DNA from: Leucosporidium creatinivorum
Lineage: Eukaryota > Basidiomycota > Microbotryomycetes > Leucosporidiales > Leucosporidiaceae
Reading direction: 5' to 3'
DNA length: 64,000 bases
Assembly: GCA_001600635.1 (NCBI GenBank)
Contig: BCKL01000037.1
Coordinates: 92,185 to 156,184 of the forward strand
Position numbers and translations under genes: made by a program. Below the pieces are notes generated by a model, which did not search any database, was not told the DNA's origin, and saw nothing but the letters and a program-made list of their open reading frames with translations. Position 1 is the first letter of the stretch, and every line of letters begins with the position of its first letter. Shown piece by piece: positions 21,739 through 34,400 of the stretch.

Positions 21739-22045
21739 AGTTGTCGGTAACGTGGACGAAGGAGAGGAGCGATTCGAGCTGCAACTGCTTCGTAAGAGCT
21801 CAAGGCGTGCTATTGCGAGCGCCGGCGGTTGATCTGTCCCGGCCGAAGAGCGTCGGCGAGTCAGGTATTCATCCGAAGCTGCTGTAGATTGTTGTAGTAT
21901 GAGCCGAGGTGGTCCACCGAGCTGTACGAGAAGCGAGGCTGGAACGAGTGACGCGCAGGAAGCCAAGGGGCGAATCGGCGAATCGCTCTTTGACCTCCTA
22001 CTTCGTCTGTTGCTCGACTTTATAATCTCTGTAGCATTACGAAAA

Positions 22046-23580
22046 ATGCTGCTCAGCCGACCTACAGCACTACCGAGCGCTCTCCTACGCCTTCCTCACC
22101 TTCCTCGCCAAGTCTCCTCCGCGCGCTTTCTGGCAACTTCCTCGGCGCTTCAATCGACTACAGCACCTCCGGCGTGGCGTTTCGAAACAGGCTACAGCTT
22201 CCACGGCAAGCCCGGTAGCCCCGTATACCGAGCACCAGGCTCACCAGCACCGGCGGAGCCGGAGGAAGAGCACAGCGGCCGACCGGACTGGCGGACAGGC
22301 AGGCCCAAGACGTTGAAGCAGGGATTGCCTGTAGAGCATCCGCTGAGTGTCTGGAGGGATGCTCAGCTCGCCAAAGCGCCGTGGGGCGCTGGACACGACT
22401 GGTTCTTCGTCGAGGAGCAGCAGGAGGGCCGGGGCGTGACGGTCGGAGTTGCGGATGGTGTAGGGGGTTGGGAGGAGAGTGGGATTGATCCGAGCCATTT
22501 CAGTCAGGCGTTGATGTGGTTCGCGAGGGAGGCGGTTCGGTCCGAGGGCTTCAGGTCGCCGAGGACGTTGCTGGACAAGGCTTTCGAGGGCGTGAGCCAG
22601 GAGAAGGGTGTCATTGCTGGTGAGTGGTAGCTTCTCTGAGCTTCTCTGAGCATCGCTGACCAGTGGCCATCTCCGCAGGCTCAAGTACGGCTTGCATCAT
22701 CTCGCTCGACGCCGCGACTGGACTCGCCCGAGCTGCCAAGTGAGTTCTCTGCACCTTGCGTCGCTCGCCGAGGTACTTCACCGACAGACCTTGATGGCCT
22801 CTGCCAGCTCGGACTCTGAGCCACTTGGAACCAGCTCGCTGACCTCTTCCTCCTCCTCTCGCAGCCTCGGCGATTCCACTTTCCTCCTCCTGCGCCCGAC
22901 CACCTCGGTCGACCCTTCCGCCGAGCCCACCACTCCTCCCTCCTACTCAGTAATCCACAACCAGCCCTCTCAAACCCACTTCTTCAACGCCCCTCGGCAG
23001 CTGGCCAAGATCCCCAAGGGTCAGAGCAAGGCTGGCGCGCTGATTGATATGCCCAAGGATGCCGATATCATCGAGTTGATGGTGCAGTGCGTATCTCATT
23101 CTCCTCTCCTCGCTTACCGCTGTGCTCGCGAGCCATCAGCGACCAGGCAGATCGCTGACCTCCCTCTTCTCCTCGCAGACCCGGCGACGTCCTCCTCCTC
23201 GCCACCGACGGCTTTAGCGACAACGTCTTCCCCACCGAGCTCGAGCAGCTTGTTGCGCTCGTCAAGCACCGGGTGGACAACCCTCCCGCCGAGGAAGCAG
23301 GACAGCCAGACTCCGAGGGTCGGTCGTTCGCTCAGACCCTCGCCGATGTGTGCGTCAACTTTGCCAGGATCTGTAGCTTCAAGGTGGGTTCCCTTTCTTT
23401 CTTCTTCCGTCGTAAGGGCCCAGTAGAGCTGACGTGCCCATTTCTCGCTCTTCGCAGCCCAACAAGGAATCGCCGTTTGAGGTCGAGGCGAGGCGGTATG
23501 GTCACCATGACCTTAAAGGAGGCAAGGTGGATGATGTGACAGTAGTAGCGGTTGTCGTAGAAGCAGCCGAGAAGGTGTAG
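22046..23580 (+). CDS. PTC7: PTC7-like PP2C protein phosphatase
   Basis: ATG at 22046, TAG at 23578-23580, five exons. The N-terminal ~35 residues are Arg/Ser/Leu-rich with no acidic residues (RLPHLPRQVSSARFLATSS), a typical mitochondrial presequence. The phosphatase core has HDWFFVEEQ, GVTVGVADGVGGWEESGID (metal-binding Asp), SSTACIISLD, ANLGDSTFLLLRP, LLLATDGFSDNVFP and VDDVTVVAVVV. In yeast this matrix phosphatase activates coenzyme Q synthesis by dephosphorylating Coq7; a similar role is inferred here. Divergent from the oxygenase at 20409-21738 with about 300 bp between start codons. Confidence 0.92.
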
Positions 23581-23871
23581 AGTCATAGAAGACCTTAGAC
23601 ATCGAACAGATGCGGTCCTCGGCGCAGGGAAGTCGCGGCGAGTTGGGCGAGCCTCGAGACGCCACGTGAAGCCGCCGTTGCCACAAAGAAGCGAGTTGAG
23701 CGCTTTACGATGCCTCGCCAGCTGCCCAGGCCCACTTGACGTCCCGTCTCTCTGCCTTACTCCCTCGCTTGTTCTCTCGCCTGCCCTTCGCCGAGCGCCC
23801 ATATACTGCACAATCTCGGATTCCACCCACGCCGAACAACTCTATCCCAACCACAATACGACGAACGACTC

Positions 23872-24781
23872 TTAAGCCTTGGTAGCCGAGTCCCACTGCT
23901 TCCTCTCGGCCTGCTCGGCCTCGATCTCGACGACGAAGGGCTTGAGGTAGCGGGTGTCCTGTGGGCGTTGTAGCGGCGAGGGGTGACGAAGATCGGAGGG
24001 GACGTTAAGGGTAAGATTGGAGGATTGTCGTGAGTGTTGCATTGGGGGTGTGGTGTCCGTGCAGGTCGAGAGAGCGAGCGCGAGGGAGGAGCGGGGAGCG
24101 AATGGCAAGTCGGCGATGGGAGCGGCGTGAATTGACGAAGATCGGATGGTAAATGTGTGAAAGATCAGGAGAATCGGAGAGAAGCGCAAGATCAGCCTAC
24201 AGCCCTTCGCCTGCAGAACACCACCTTCGGAGAGCAACAAAAAACGCACCTCGGAGACGGGGACCCACTTGTCCTTGGGCAGCTCCTTGTGGGCGATGGC
24301 GCACATGGAAGCGGTACGGAGACGGAAAGCACGGTCGTACGACTCGCGCTCGGTCAGGCGGCCGAGAGCCTGCAGAATCAAGGAGGGTTAGCGAGTCCGG
24401 CCGATGAGCGCTGGTCGAGTGTTGTGGCCTTCCGCTGGTGAGCTCCAAACGCGTAGAGGGGTGCAAGGTACTCCGCTACAGCCCTTCAACCCTGCGCTCC
24501 ATCCTGCACCCTTTCAATCCCACTCCGCACCCGCCCACAGCGTCCAATCGCCTCGTCTCTCTTTCCCAGCACCTGCTCGCCCTCCTGCAATCCTACAGCC
24601 GATCGCAATAGCTCACCTTCTGCACCGTGTTGGTCTCCTCAATCAGAATATCATCGTACTTGAGTCCGTGCGCGCGGTACCCAGCGAGCGAGGCGTAACG
24701 GTCGGCGATGGGCTTGACGAAGCGGTACAGGCCGCGCGAGGACTTGACGGTCGAGGCGAGGGAAGGGCCGAGGACGGACAT
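23872..24781 (-). CDS. QCR7: Cytochrome bc1 complex subunit 7 (UQCRB-like)
   Basis: Small matrix-side subunit of respiratory complex III. Three exons give 123 residues (yeast Qcr7 has 127): MSVLGPSLASTVKSSRG, FVKPIADRYASLAGYRAHGL, YDDILIEETNTVQKALGRL, RAFRLRTASMCAIAHKEL, PKDKWVPVSEDTRYLKPFV. Start ATG at 24781-24779; TAA at 23874-23872. Directly before the ATG stands an acceptor (CTCTTGCAACAG) with a CTGAC branch point, so the gene has a 5' UTR intron ending at the start codon (donor near 24867). Confidence 0.94.
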
Positions 24782-25317
24782 CTGTTGCAAGAGGGTACAG
24801 AGGTCAGCTACATGCTTCTTTGGCGCCTGAACGGACCGGCTAGATGAGCGAGCCTCAAACGCACTCTGATGGGGCGCGTAGGTCAATAAGAAGGAGCAGA
24901 GAGAGTAGGGAGAAGGGTGAGAAGGTCAGCTACAGTCCTACAGCTCATTATACAGCCAGCAAACGGGCTCACTTGAGAAGCGAGAAGTGAAGAGGGAGGG
25001 AAGGGACTCAGCCAGGCGCGAAGGCCTGAGAGAGCTGAGGAGCGAAGACCCCTTTTCTGTGGTAGAGGACAATGAGTGCTCAAGTGCGTCGAGAACAGAC
25101 TCACCACACCGTCTGACTCGCTCCAGATCAGCGGAACACTCTATTACAGCTTCCATTGACCTGCTCGGCGAGGCCGATTCGGCGGTCGGCTCGGCGCTAT
25201 CGCTGGTGTTTGACAGTTCGAAACACTCTGAGCCGTTAGTCAAAGATGCTTGAAGCACTTTGCCGCCTTGTCAGAGCCAGCAGTCTATTCTCGCTCCCCT
25301 TCTCCGAAGCTCGGCGA
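24782..25317. other. Intergenic region with 5' UTR intron of QCR7
   Basis: Holds the 5' UTR intron and promoter of QCR7. Toward its right end the transketolase relic begins. A 106-codon open frame on the minus strand here is Ser-rich and matches no family. Confidence 0.55.
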
Positions 25318-26015
25318 TGTGGGAGCCATCATGAACGGACTCGCCGCCTACGGACCCAACCTCGTCATCCCCGCTGCTGGTGAGTTTGTAGTGGAATAGC
25401 GACGATGCTGAGTGATTGCCGAGTGATCGTTGAGTGATTGCTGACTGGTTTGTTCGACCACAGGAACCTTCCTCAACTTCGTCTCTTACGCCGCCGGAGC
25501 CGTCCGTCTCGCTGCCCTCTCCCACCAGCGTGTCATCTGGGTCGCTACACACGACTCGTGAGTGGTGTACCACACTACTATGACCCTTTCTGATCATCCA
25601 GCTAACCTCTCGTCGATGCGACTGAATTCAGCATCGGACTTGGAGAGGATGGACCCACTCTCAGCCGATTGAGGCCGTCGCTCACTTCCACGCTCTCCCA
25701 GCTCTGATGGATGGCGGAGCTCGGATCAGTGGAATACCGGCATGTTTCTGCTTCCACATCATCTTAAGCAGGGGAGAGGCAGGCTCCGGTGCAGCTCTGG
25801 TGCGAAAAAGGCGAGAGCTCTTCCTTTCAAGCTCGTCGCTTCGGCGCCGTCTCCTCCCACCTGTTGCACCCTTACTGACTCTGCTCTGCCTCTGTAGAGC
25901 GTCTGGTGGGGTAACTAGTTGGGCAAGCGATTCGGCTACAACTCGTTTGGGGCGAGTGCGCCCGCCGCCGCCTTCTATAAGAACTTTGGTCCAACGCCGA
26001 GTGAGTCGGCTCGGG
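25318..26015 (+). pseudogene. Transketolase gene relic, inverted relative to TKL1
   Basis: Two pieces of TKL1 are present in order. The first (about 25318-25695) matches the reverse complement of about 32370-32755 at roughly 97% by eye, including two complete introns and the peptides [35 protein letters not shown] and [11 protein letters not shown] base missing after GGACCCACTC shifts the frame. The second piece (about 25800-26015) matches the penultimate intron and C-terminal exon ([17 protein letters not shown]) at only about 75%. About 100 bp between them has no counterpart and most of the gene is missing at both ends. Introns are kept, so this is a DNA duplication. It cannot make transketolase. 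Confidence 0.88.
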
Positions 26016-26907
26016 TGCCTTTGCTCGTTCTCTCGTTGACCTGTCTCCCTTATTCTCTGCGTACAGCGCTACCAGCTTCAGCTCGCTTTGCAAGACCCAT
26101 ACGGAACAGTGCAGAGCCTGGCTCAAAGGCGCCAGCGACGGCACCTCGGCTGAACACCATCGCCGAAGCTAGGTTCCGGCCAATCTGCGCGCGCCGATAC
26201 AACGACCAGTGTCTGTGAAGGAAGAGACGCGGAGTTTGACTGCAGCTTGGTCCATCTCCCGTATTCAGACAACTGAGAACGGGTCAAGCAGGCAATCTGG
26301 AGAACCTCGGCGCGGACAGCGCCGAGCCGTGAGCACCAGATATAGCACATACCACTGATATTGACTCACTGCGGTGGCCAGTACATCCACTTTGCCTCGT
26401 TGAGCGCTTCGCTTCCCTCTCTGTAGGTCATTGTCGACCTGCAGCTGCTTCGAAAGACCCGCGAAGCCTCGCGAAGAGGGCCGAGTAGATTCAAGTCTGC
26501 AGTAAGAGGGTAAGCGGCAGAAAATGTCTTACAGATTCCGTGTACCGTCTTACACCTCTCAACGCGGCTCCAGGAGCTTGCAAACGTCTCTCGACAAGAG
26601 CGAGCTCGCGCCTGAGACACTTTCCTCTCTCTCCCTCTTGCTTCTCCCTCGTCTCGGCGCTCGCGCTCTCGTCATTTCGTACAGCACTTCTCAAAGACGA
26701 TACAGGATCTATACCGCTCGCTCCTCACCTCTAGAGCCTACAGCAGAGCACCAAATCGTCTCGAAAGCCGACTTTGCGTGAAGCTCTTTCGCCTCGAGCT
26801 CGTAGAGTCGCTCGGTCGCCTACAACGCCTCGCGCCGTCTTCGGACAAGTCTGGCGCACTTGCTCAACAAGCTGAGCGGCCTCTTCAACCCCAAGGAGCT
26901 GGCCGCG
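26016..26907. other. Intergenic region
   Basis: Downstream of the transketolase relic and upstream of the long finger protein, whose promoter it should contain. Polypyrimidine stretches occur from 26600 on. Short open frames on both strands match no family. Confidence 0.5.
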
Positions 26908-29900
26908 ATGCCTACAACGTCTTCCAGCGCCGCGGACCCGACAACAGCTGCTCCGGCTTCGGCGAGTGGTGCAGCGAGTCCATCGGTCGTCAGCGCAGGA
27001 GGAACGAGGATCACCTTCACCAACGGCGCGACCGCCAGTCCTACGCCTCAGTTCTCGGCCTCAGCTCAGCCGGCCGTCGCCGCTCCGCCCTCTGCTTCCA
27101 GCAGCAAGTCGATCAGGCGCCCCCCGCCTGCACCAGAAGACGCTCCCATCACTCGGAACACCACCCGTCGACTCTCCTCCTCGACCGACCGGCCGCGCTA
27201 CCGCGAGATGTCGAGCGAGTCGGGCGGCGAGGTCTCGGACGGCGATCCTCCAGGCTACGTCGCGCCGCCGCCGCAGGAGAGGGAGTTCCCTCTGGTCGAG
27301 CGCAGTTACGTCGAGCTCGAGGACATCATCTTCTCCAACCCCAAGACGTTCACTTCTATGGTCTTTGAGATCGCCGAGTGAGTTGAGCTTTCCGAACGCC
27401 GAGGAGAGGATTCGCGCTGACGTTGGTCGCCTACAGGACTCGTCGAGCCAGTCTCTTCGTCTCAGTCGACCGTACCGACAAGAAGGCTTCTGCTTTCATG
27501 CACATCACCTGCGCCTACCGTGGAGCCGGCTGCCCCTTCATCCTCAAGCTCACTCGGGCTAAGGAGGGAGGATGGATCCTCAAGTCCGCGACGCTGCCAT
27601 CGGGAGAAGGTGCGCCTCCCATTAGCCTACATCAGCCTATCTCTCAGCATCGCTGACCTCCCCTTCTCTTCCCCTACAGCCGACTCGAAGGGCTCCTTCT
27701 ACGGCTGCCATCACCCTACCGGCGCCCATCCCGACAAGGCGCCCATCTACGGCCCTACTGGAGGCGTCGCTCCTCCAGGATCTGCCGTCGGAGGAGTCCC
27801 TACAGCCCTCAGTGTAGGAGCTCCTTCGCCAGCCGCCGTCGCCTCGACCCTCTCGCTCGCTTCTGGTTCCGAAGCCACGCCTCCTCCCGGCAAGAGCAAG
27901 ATCAAGAAGAAGGCGCCCGCCGTCAAAAAGGCTGCAGCACCGAAGAAGGGAAGCCCTGCTGGATCGCCGGCGCCTCTCGACTACCAGTCGGATAGCGTGT
28001 CGGGCAAGCTCGTACCCTCGCGCGAGAGCCGCGTTGCCAACGTCGCCGAACGTAACTCGCTCGCCAACCCTCAGGTCGTAGGTAACATGGTCAAGACCAA
28101 GCCGATGGACCCGGACCGAGCTCTCGCGCCGCCGTTCCTCCGAAGCCTCAGCTTGCAGAAGCAGATCACGCCCGTCCTCTCCTACGAGCGATACAACACG
28201 CCAGGAGAGTCGAGCTTGAACGCTCGAGCGCCGAACTACATCCCCGGCACCGGCTCCTTCCCCGCCGTCGGTCGCGAGCAGCCTCACGCTTCGCCTTCCG
28301 TCCTTCGTCCAGTCAGCCCGGCCCACGAGCGCTCCTCCTACACTCTTCCTCACAACTTTCCCCCGAGTCAGCACTCCGCCCATCCGCTCCAGCAGGCTTC
28401 TCGCAGCCGCTCGCAGCCCATCGGCCAGATTCATCCTCCTCCACCTTCTCATCAACAATCGTCGCCGCTCGCTAGCGATCAAGGCTACCCCTACCAACCC
28501 TCTTACCGCCACATCCTCGTCGCTCAGCCTCCTGCACCAGCCCCACCGCGCCCTTCCCTCCTTCCCACGACCTCCTCCCTCACCTCGTGGACCGCCTTCC
28601 TCACCGCGCTCGATCCAACTCTCGTGCCCTTCGCCAAAGTGCTCGCCGCGCCGACTATGGCTCTCGCGCCTGAAAGCTTCTTCGCCGAGTCGCTCGAGAT
28701 GAGGATGGCGTTGATCGAGGTGCTGGATGTCGAGCAGGTGGGGACTTGGCCGAGGTTGCGATTGAAGATGAAGGTCAAGGAGAAGGGGGAGGAGGTGTGG
28801 AAGAAGGTCGAGGAGGAGGAAAAGCAGAGGAACAGGGAGCAGAGGGCTAAGGAGGTCGAGAGGGAGAGGGAGAGGGAGAAGGTTAGGGAGAAGGCGAGGG
28901 AGGTGCAGAAAGAGCAGCAGGCTGCGAGGGCTCAGGAGGCGAGGGAGCAAGCGTCGAGGGAGCAAGAGTCGAGGGAGCAGGCATCGAGGGCGAGGGAGCA
29001 ACAGGCGCAAGCGCAGGCGATGGCCGAAGCCGAGCAGGCCAGGTCAACCGAGGCCAACGAGGTCGTCATGAAGGAGGTCACCCTCGTCCCCGCCGCTCCT
29101 GCTGCCCCCGCTGCGCCACAGGACTCTCCACTCGCAGAGCAGGACACCGCGATGATCGTCGACACTCCTCCGGCGCCTGCAGCACCCTCTCCCGCTCCCG
29201 TCGCCGAAGCGACCTCCAAGAACAAGGGCAAGCGCGGCACGAAGGCGAGCAAGTTCAAAGCTGCTGCCAAGTCCGCCTCCGCGCCTACGAGCCCCTTCGT
29301 CGCCGTTCCCGCCCTACCTCCTACCGCTTCGCCTTCCTCCACGCCCGCCGCTCCTACCGCTTCGGCTCCTCTGACCGTTTCGAAGCCCGCCACCTTCTTC
29401 TTCGAGATCCCCTCCATCGCGCCACCCTCGACCTCGACTTCAGCGCCTACACCCACCACCGCGCCTTCCTCCTCGACCGCCCTCACCGCCTCTGCGCTCA
29501 AGCAAGTCGAGCTAAAGCCGGCTCGCAAAGATCCTCGTGCGCCAACGTCGCCCCTCTCCTCGGCGATGAGCATCTCCTCCGACGAGGATGGCGATATCCC
29601 CCTCGTTCAGCTCTCAGCGATGGCGAGGGAGGCGAGGGAGGCGAGCGAGACCAAGGAGGAGGGCGAATCGATCGCTCAACTTCGGAAGCTCGTCGTCGTC
29701 TACGCCAATGGCCACGAGTTGAGCGGCTACTCCGTCGTCGTCGGTAGGGATGAGACGCTCCACTTGTTCGACGGCGTCCCATGGGAGGCGGTGAGCGCGG
29801 AGCAGCGGCATCAGTTTCGACTCGACCTCGAGACGGTCTGCAGTGCACGGCAGAAGTTCAGGGATTCGGGCGGAGAGGTGGACACGATGACATTCAAGCG

Positions 29901-31146
29901 CATGATCGTCTCGGTCGGGGACGAGGAGAGGGCCGTGATGGATCTGTTGCAGAGCCGAGGCCAAAATTTGGAGCCCATCAGCCTCATCACCGACGACGAG
30001 CGGCCGACAAGGTGGAATGGCGACATCAACGGCAACGGCGCCGAGGTCGAGGCTGGAGCCGACAGCCCCAGGGATGGATCGCCTGACGAGCTCCTCGTTA
30101 CCGCCGTCCATCGCTCTCCCAAGATCGGCAACGGCACAACTTCTCCCAAGGTCCCTCGCTCGCGCACCTCTTCCAATTCTTACGCGCCCCCTCCTCCGTC
30201 TCGCCCTTCCACCGCCAACTCGAATGCCGGCGTCCGCTCCTCGGTCGGCGGCGCTCCCGCCAAGAACGGCCCTCCCTCGCAGAGCGACGTCAAGAGCGCC
30301 GTAGCTCTCGCGTTCCGCAAGGCCTCCATGGCTGGGGCCGATGGAGGCGCTTCAGCTTCCGCCTCGCCTGCGGTCAGCCCAACAATCTCGACTCGCGATC
30401 CTCCTACCTCGGCGTCGACCAAGCGACCTCGCTCTCCCACTCCTCCTCCCGTCTACCCCACTCTCGGAAAGCCCGCTCTCCCCCCTCGCCTCTCTTCTCC
30501 GGGCCCCAAGGTCGAGTCGGCTGGCGACAAGGTTCGCCGCGAGCTCGCCTATCGCCACACTCCTCCTCCGCCGAAGAGCAGTCCTCGCCCTCCCAGCGGC
30601 ACCATCATTCCCTTCCCGACTGGTCCACCGAAGGAGAGGTACCCTGCGCCTCCTCCCCCTCCTCCGCCGCCTCGGCCCTTGCCATCGCCGGCGGTTCGCC
30701 AAGTCACTTCGGCGCTCTCCGCCGCCGCCGCTTCCGTCTCCACTTCCCGCTCCTCCTACCCTCCTCCTCGTCCCAGCGGTACGCCTCTCGGCCCCGACCC
30801 CTCCATCCGCATCAAGACTCCCGCCAACCCGCTCTCCTCGAGCACCTCTCGTCTCGCCTCGACCGAGCCACGCACCAACGGCAACGGCAACTACGAACCA
30901 GGAAGGCGATCGTCGTGGTACGGACCAAGTGGAGGACGCGACGACGACAGCTACGGCGGCATCCCTGGTCTTTCCCCTCCCCCTCCTCCTGCTCCCTCGA
31001 ACGGTGGGGGAGGCAACGGACCGAGATATGGAGCGGACGGAGGGCTAGCAGGACCGAGAGCAGGGTACAACGATCGTTGGGCGCCTCAGTCGAACGGGCG
31101 AGAGGGTGGCTACAGCGGAGGGCAACCGAAGAGGAGGAGGAACTGA
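26908..31146 (+). CDS. Long low-complexity finger protein with helical module and charged coil
   Basis: First ATG at 26908 (MPTTSSSAADP); TGA at 31144-31146. Three exons: donors at GCCGA|GTGAGTT near 27380 and GAAG|GTGCGCC near 27610, both with CTGAC branch points. About 1,360 residues. Residues 1-150 are Ser/Ala/Pro-rich. A finger module follows: FSNPKTFTSMVFEIAE, FVSVDRTDKKASAF, CAYRGAGCPFILKL, GGWILKSATLP, YGCHHPTGAHP. Then a basic Lys/Ala region, a helical module (SLTSWTAFLTALDPTLVPFA), a strongly charged E/K/R/Q coiled-coil stretch of about 90 residues (28780-29050), and long Ala/Pro/Ser regions with poly-Pro near 30650. The order finger, linker, helical module matches the family at 1386-3499. 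Probable nuclear regulator with disordered activation regions; function not known. Confidence 0.8.
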
Positions 31147-31492
31147 GGTGTTGGGGTTGAGCGTGAGGGTTGAGAGTCGTTATTGTAGTGCTGCACCCCT
31201 CGCCTTCCCTTGTCTTTTGTGCTTTATATGCAAACGAAGCTAGACGTTTTTGCTGGTCGATAGCCGCTCGCATCGAGAGAGAGGAGTCGCCGAGAGATTC
31301 GCCGAGAGTTAAGTGCAAGCTTGGGACCTTGGGGCGGCGAGAACAAATCGCTGCGCGAGAGCTATTCGCCGTTCTCTCGGGATGACTCGCTCGCTCGCTT
31401 GTACTGCAGTCCAGTAGACAGCTTGAATCTAATGAGATCATTGGCACCGACAGAGGGAGAGGAAAAGGGGAATCTACAGTGATGCGAGCCGC
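31147..31492. other. Convergent intergenic region
   Basis: 3' flanks of the long finger gene and of TKL1. No gene or clear terminator hairpin was seen. Confidence 0.5.
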
Positions 31493-34400
31493 TTAAAGGG
31501 CCTTGTTGAGGGGCGAAAGAAGCTTGGTGCTCTTGTAGAACTCGACAACCTTCTTGGCCTTGGTGGAGATGACGCTGTGGGAGAGAGAGAATTAGCGAGG
31601 AAGCGAGCGAAACGACAGCCGAAGGCAACTCACTCGGCGGTGAGTCCAAACTTCTTGTAGACAGCGGCAGCGGGGGCCGAGGCTCCGAAGCTGTTGAGAC
31701 CGACTTGCTCGTGCGAGTACTTGCCCCATCCGAAGCTCTACAGGGGTAAGGAAGAGTCAGTAAAGGTGCAACACGGAGGGAGAAGACGGCGCCGAAGCGA
31801 AGGGGCGAGAAAGAACGTACAGTGTAAGCCTCAATCGAGATGACGGGGTGTCCATCGGGAAGGACCTGGAGCTGGTACTCGCGCGACTGCTGGTCGAAGA
31901 TCTCAAGGCAAGGGGCGGAGACAATGCGAGCGACGACGCCCTCCTTAGCGAGCGCATCGGCGGTCTCGACGGCGAGCGAAACCTCGGATCCGGTCGCGAT
32001 GAAGGTGAGGGCGGCATCCTTGGCCTCACGAAGGACGTAAGCTCCCTTGATGGCGTTCTCGATGGACGAGCCCTCGAGCTGGGGAAGGTTTTGGCGGGTG
32101 AGGCTGTGGGGAGACGAGCGGAGCCGGTCAGCGGGCTGTAGTGAAGTAGGAGCCGCGCAGTGCGACCGAGGAGCTTTTCCAATCATGTACGAGAGTATAC
32201 AGTGCTGTAGAACAGCCCTGCAGTTCTCCAGCAGACAAGGAGAACCGCTCGGCGCCGAGCAGAACGGAGGTCGAGGACTTACGCGAGAATGGAAGGAGTG
32301 CGAGTAGCGGTCAGGGCGGAGTGGTACGCGCCCGAAGTCTCGTTACCATCAGCAGGGCGCCAGACGTTGCAGTTGGGCAGAGCGCGGAAGTGAGCGACGG
32401 TCTCAATCGGCTGATGAGTGGGTCCATCCTCTCCAAGTCCGATGCTGAATTCAGTCGCATCGACGAGAGGTTAGCTGGATGATCAGAAAGGGTCATAGTA
32501 GTGTGGTACAACACTCACGAGTCGTGGGTAGCGACCCAGATGACACGCTGGTGGGAGAGGGCAGCGAGACGGACGGCTCCGGCGGCGTAAGAGACGAAGT
32601 TGAGGAAGGTTCCTGTGGTCGAATAAACCAGTCAGCAATCACTCAACGATCACTCGGCAATCACTCAGCATCATCGCTATTCCACTACAAACTCACCAGC
32701 AGCGGGGATGACGAGGTTGGGTCCGTAGGCGGCGAGTCCGTTCATGATGGCGCCCATGCCGTGCTCACGTACACCGTAGCGGATGTAGCGTCCCGAGTAG
32801 TCTCCGAGTCCCGAGGAAGGGGGCTGGAAGTCGACAGCGTTGCCCCAGCGGGTCAAGTTGGAAGGAGTAAGATCGGCGGATCCCGAAACGAGCTCGGGGA
32901 TGGCGACCGAGAGCTTGGCGAGGAGGGTCTCGGAGAGCTTGCGGGAAGCGACGGCGGGGTCGGCGGGGGTGAAGGTGGGGAGAGCCTTCTCCCATCCCTG
33001 AGGAAGCTTGCCCTCAATGCGACGCTTGATGTCGGCGGCCTCCTCGGGGTACTTGGACGAGTAGTCGCCGAAGGTCTTCTCCCATGCGGCCTCGAGCTCG
33101 GCTCCCTTCTTGGCAATGCCAGCGTAGATCTCCTTGGTCTCGTCGGGGACGGCGAAGAACTCCTCGGGGTTGAAGCCGAACTTCTTCTTGATCTCGATGG
33201 TGTCGTCCTTCTTGAGGGGGTTGCCGTGAACACCGTGGGTTCCCTGGTCCTTGGATCCGAAGCCGATGGTGGTGCTGTAGATGAAGAAAGGTCAGCTGTA
33301 GTCCTTCGAGCAAGGCGAGTGGAAAGCGACGAACCGGAGCTGGATGAGGGTGGGCTTGGTGGTCTCGGTCTGAGCCTTGGCGATAGCATCGTGGATGGCG
33401 TTGAGGTCGGAGTCTCCGTTCTCAACACTGTAGAAAATCAAGAGCGAGTGAGCGACAAGGCCGGCGAAGAAAGAGAAGCAAAAGCAGCCTACACGATGAC
33501 CTGCCAGTCGTAGGACTCGAAGCGCTTGGCGACATCCTCGGTGAAGGCGATGTTCGTGTCTCCGTCGATGGAGATCTTGTTGTCATCGTAGATGGCGATG
33601 AGGTTGCCGAGCTTGAGGTGGCTATCGAAGAGGCGCCGAAAGTCAGCTCTCGTTCGTTCTCACGCCTCGGCGATATCAACGCACCCAGCGAGGGAAGCGG
33701 CCTCAGACGAGACACCCTCCATCAAGCAACCATCACCAGTGAACATGTAGGTGTGGTTGTCGAAGATGGGGAATCCGTCCTTGTTGAAGGTGGCGCCGAG
33801 GTGAGCCTGGGCGATGGCGAGTCCGACAGCGTTGGCGAATCCTGCATGCAGTCGAACAGTCAGCAATGAACTCGGAGCATCCTCGAACCCTCTACTAAAC
33901 TCACCCTGTCCGAGAGGACCGGTGGTAACCTCGATACCGTCAGTGACGCCGAGCTCAGGGTGACCGGGGGTGATCGAGTCGAGCTGACGGAACTGTGTAC
34001 ATGAAAGCGAGATCAGCCTCCTGATTCTGGAGCCGTCGAGGATGGGCGAGCCAACGAGAAACGCACAGCCTTGAGGTCATCGAGAGTGACCTTGTAGCCG
34101 AGGAGGTGAAGGAGGACGTATTGGAGCGCGCAAGCGTGTCCGTTGGAGAGGACGAAGCGATCACGGTTGGCCCACTTGGAGTTGGAGGGGTTGGCCTTGA
34201 AGAACTTGGCTGTGAGATTAGCGAAAGCGAGGGTCAGCGACAGTTAGATCTCTTGCGATTGCGAAAGAGAAGCGCCGAGCGTACAGAAAAGAACGTGGGC
34301 GGCGGGAGCCATTCCCATAGGAGCTCCGGCTGTAGTGCATGCGAGTCGGGTTAGCAGAGAAACCTTTCGAATCGAGCGAGGCGTGACGAACGGTGTCCAG

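Noticed and set aside
24938-25258. 106-codon minus-strand frame upstream of QCR7
   Set aside because: Ser-rich with no homology, no intron pattern, and it overlaps the presumed QCR7 promoter.
27637-29010. 457-codon open frame on the minus strand
   Set aside because: It is antisense to the long finger protein, Leu/Arg-rich and without family marks. It follows from GC bias and lack of stops in the opposite frame.
32479-33513. 344-codon open frame on the plus strand
   Set aside because: Antisense shadow of TKL1 exons and introns; the plus reading is Gly/Glu/Leu-rich and matches nothing.
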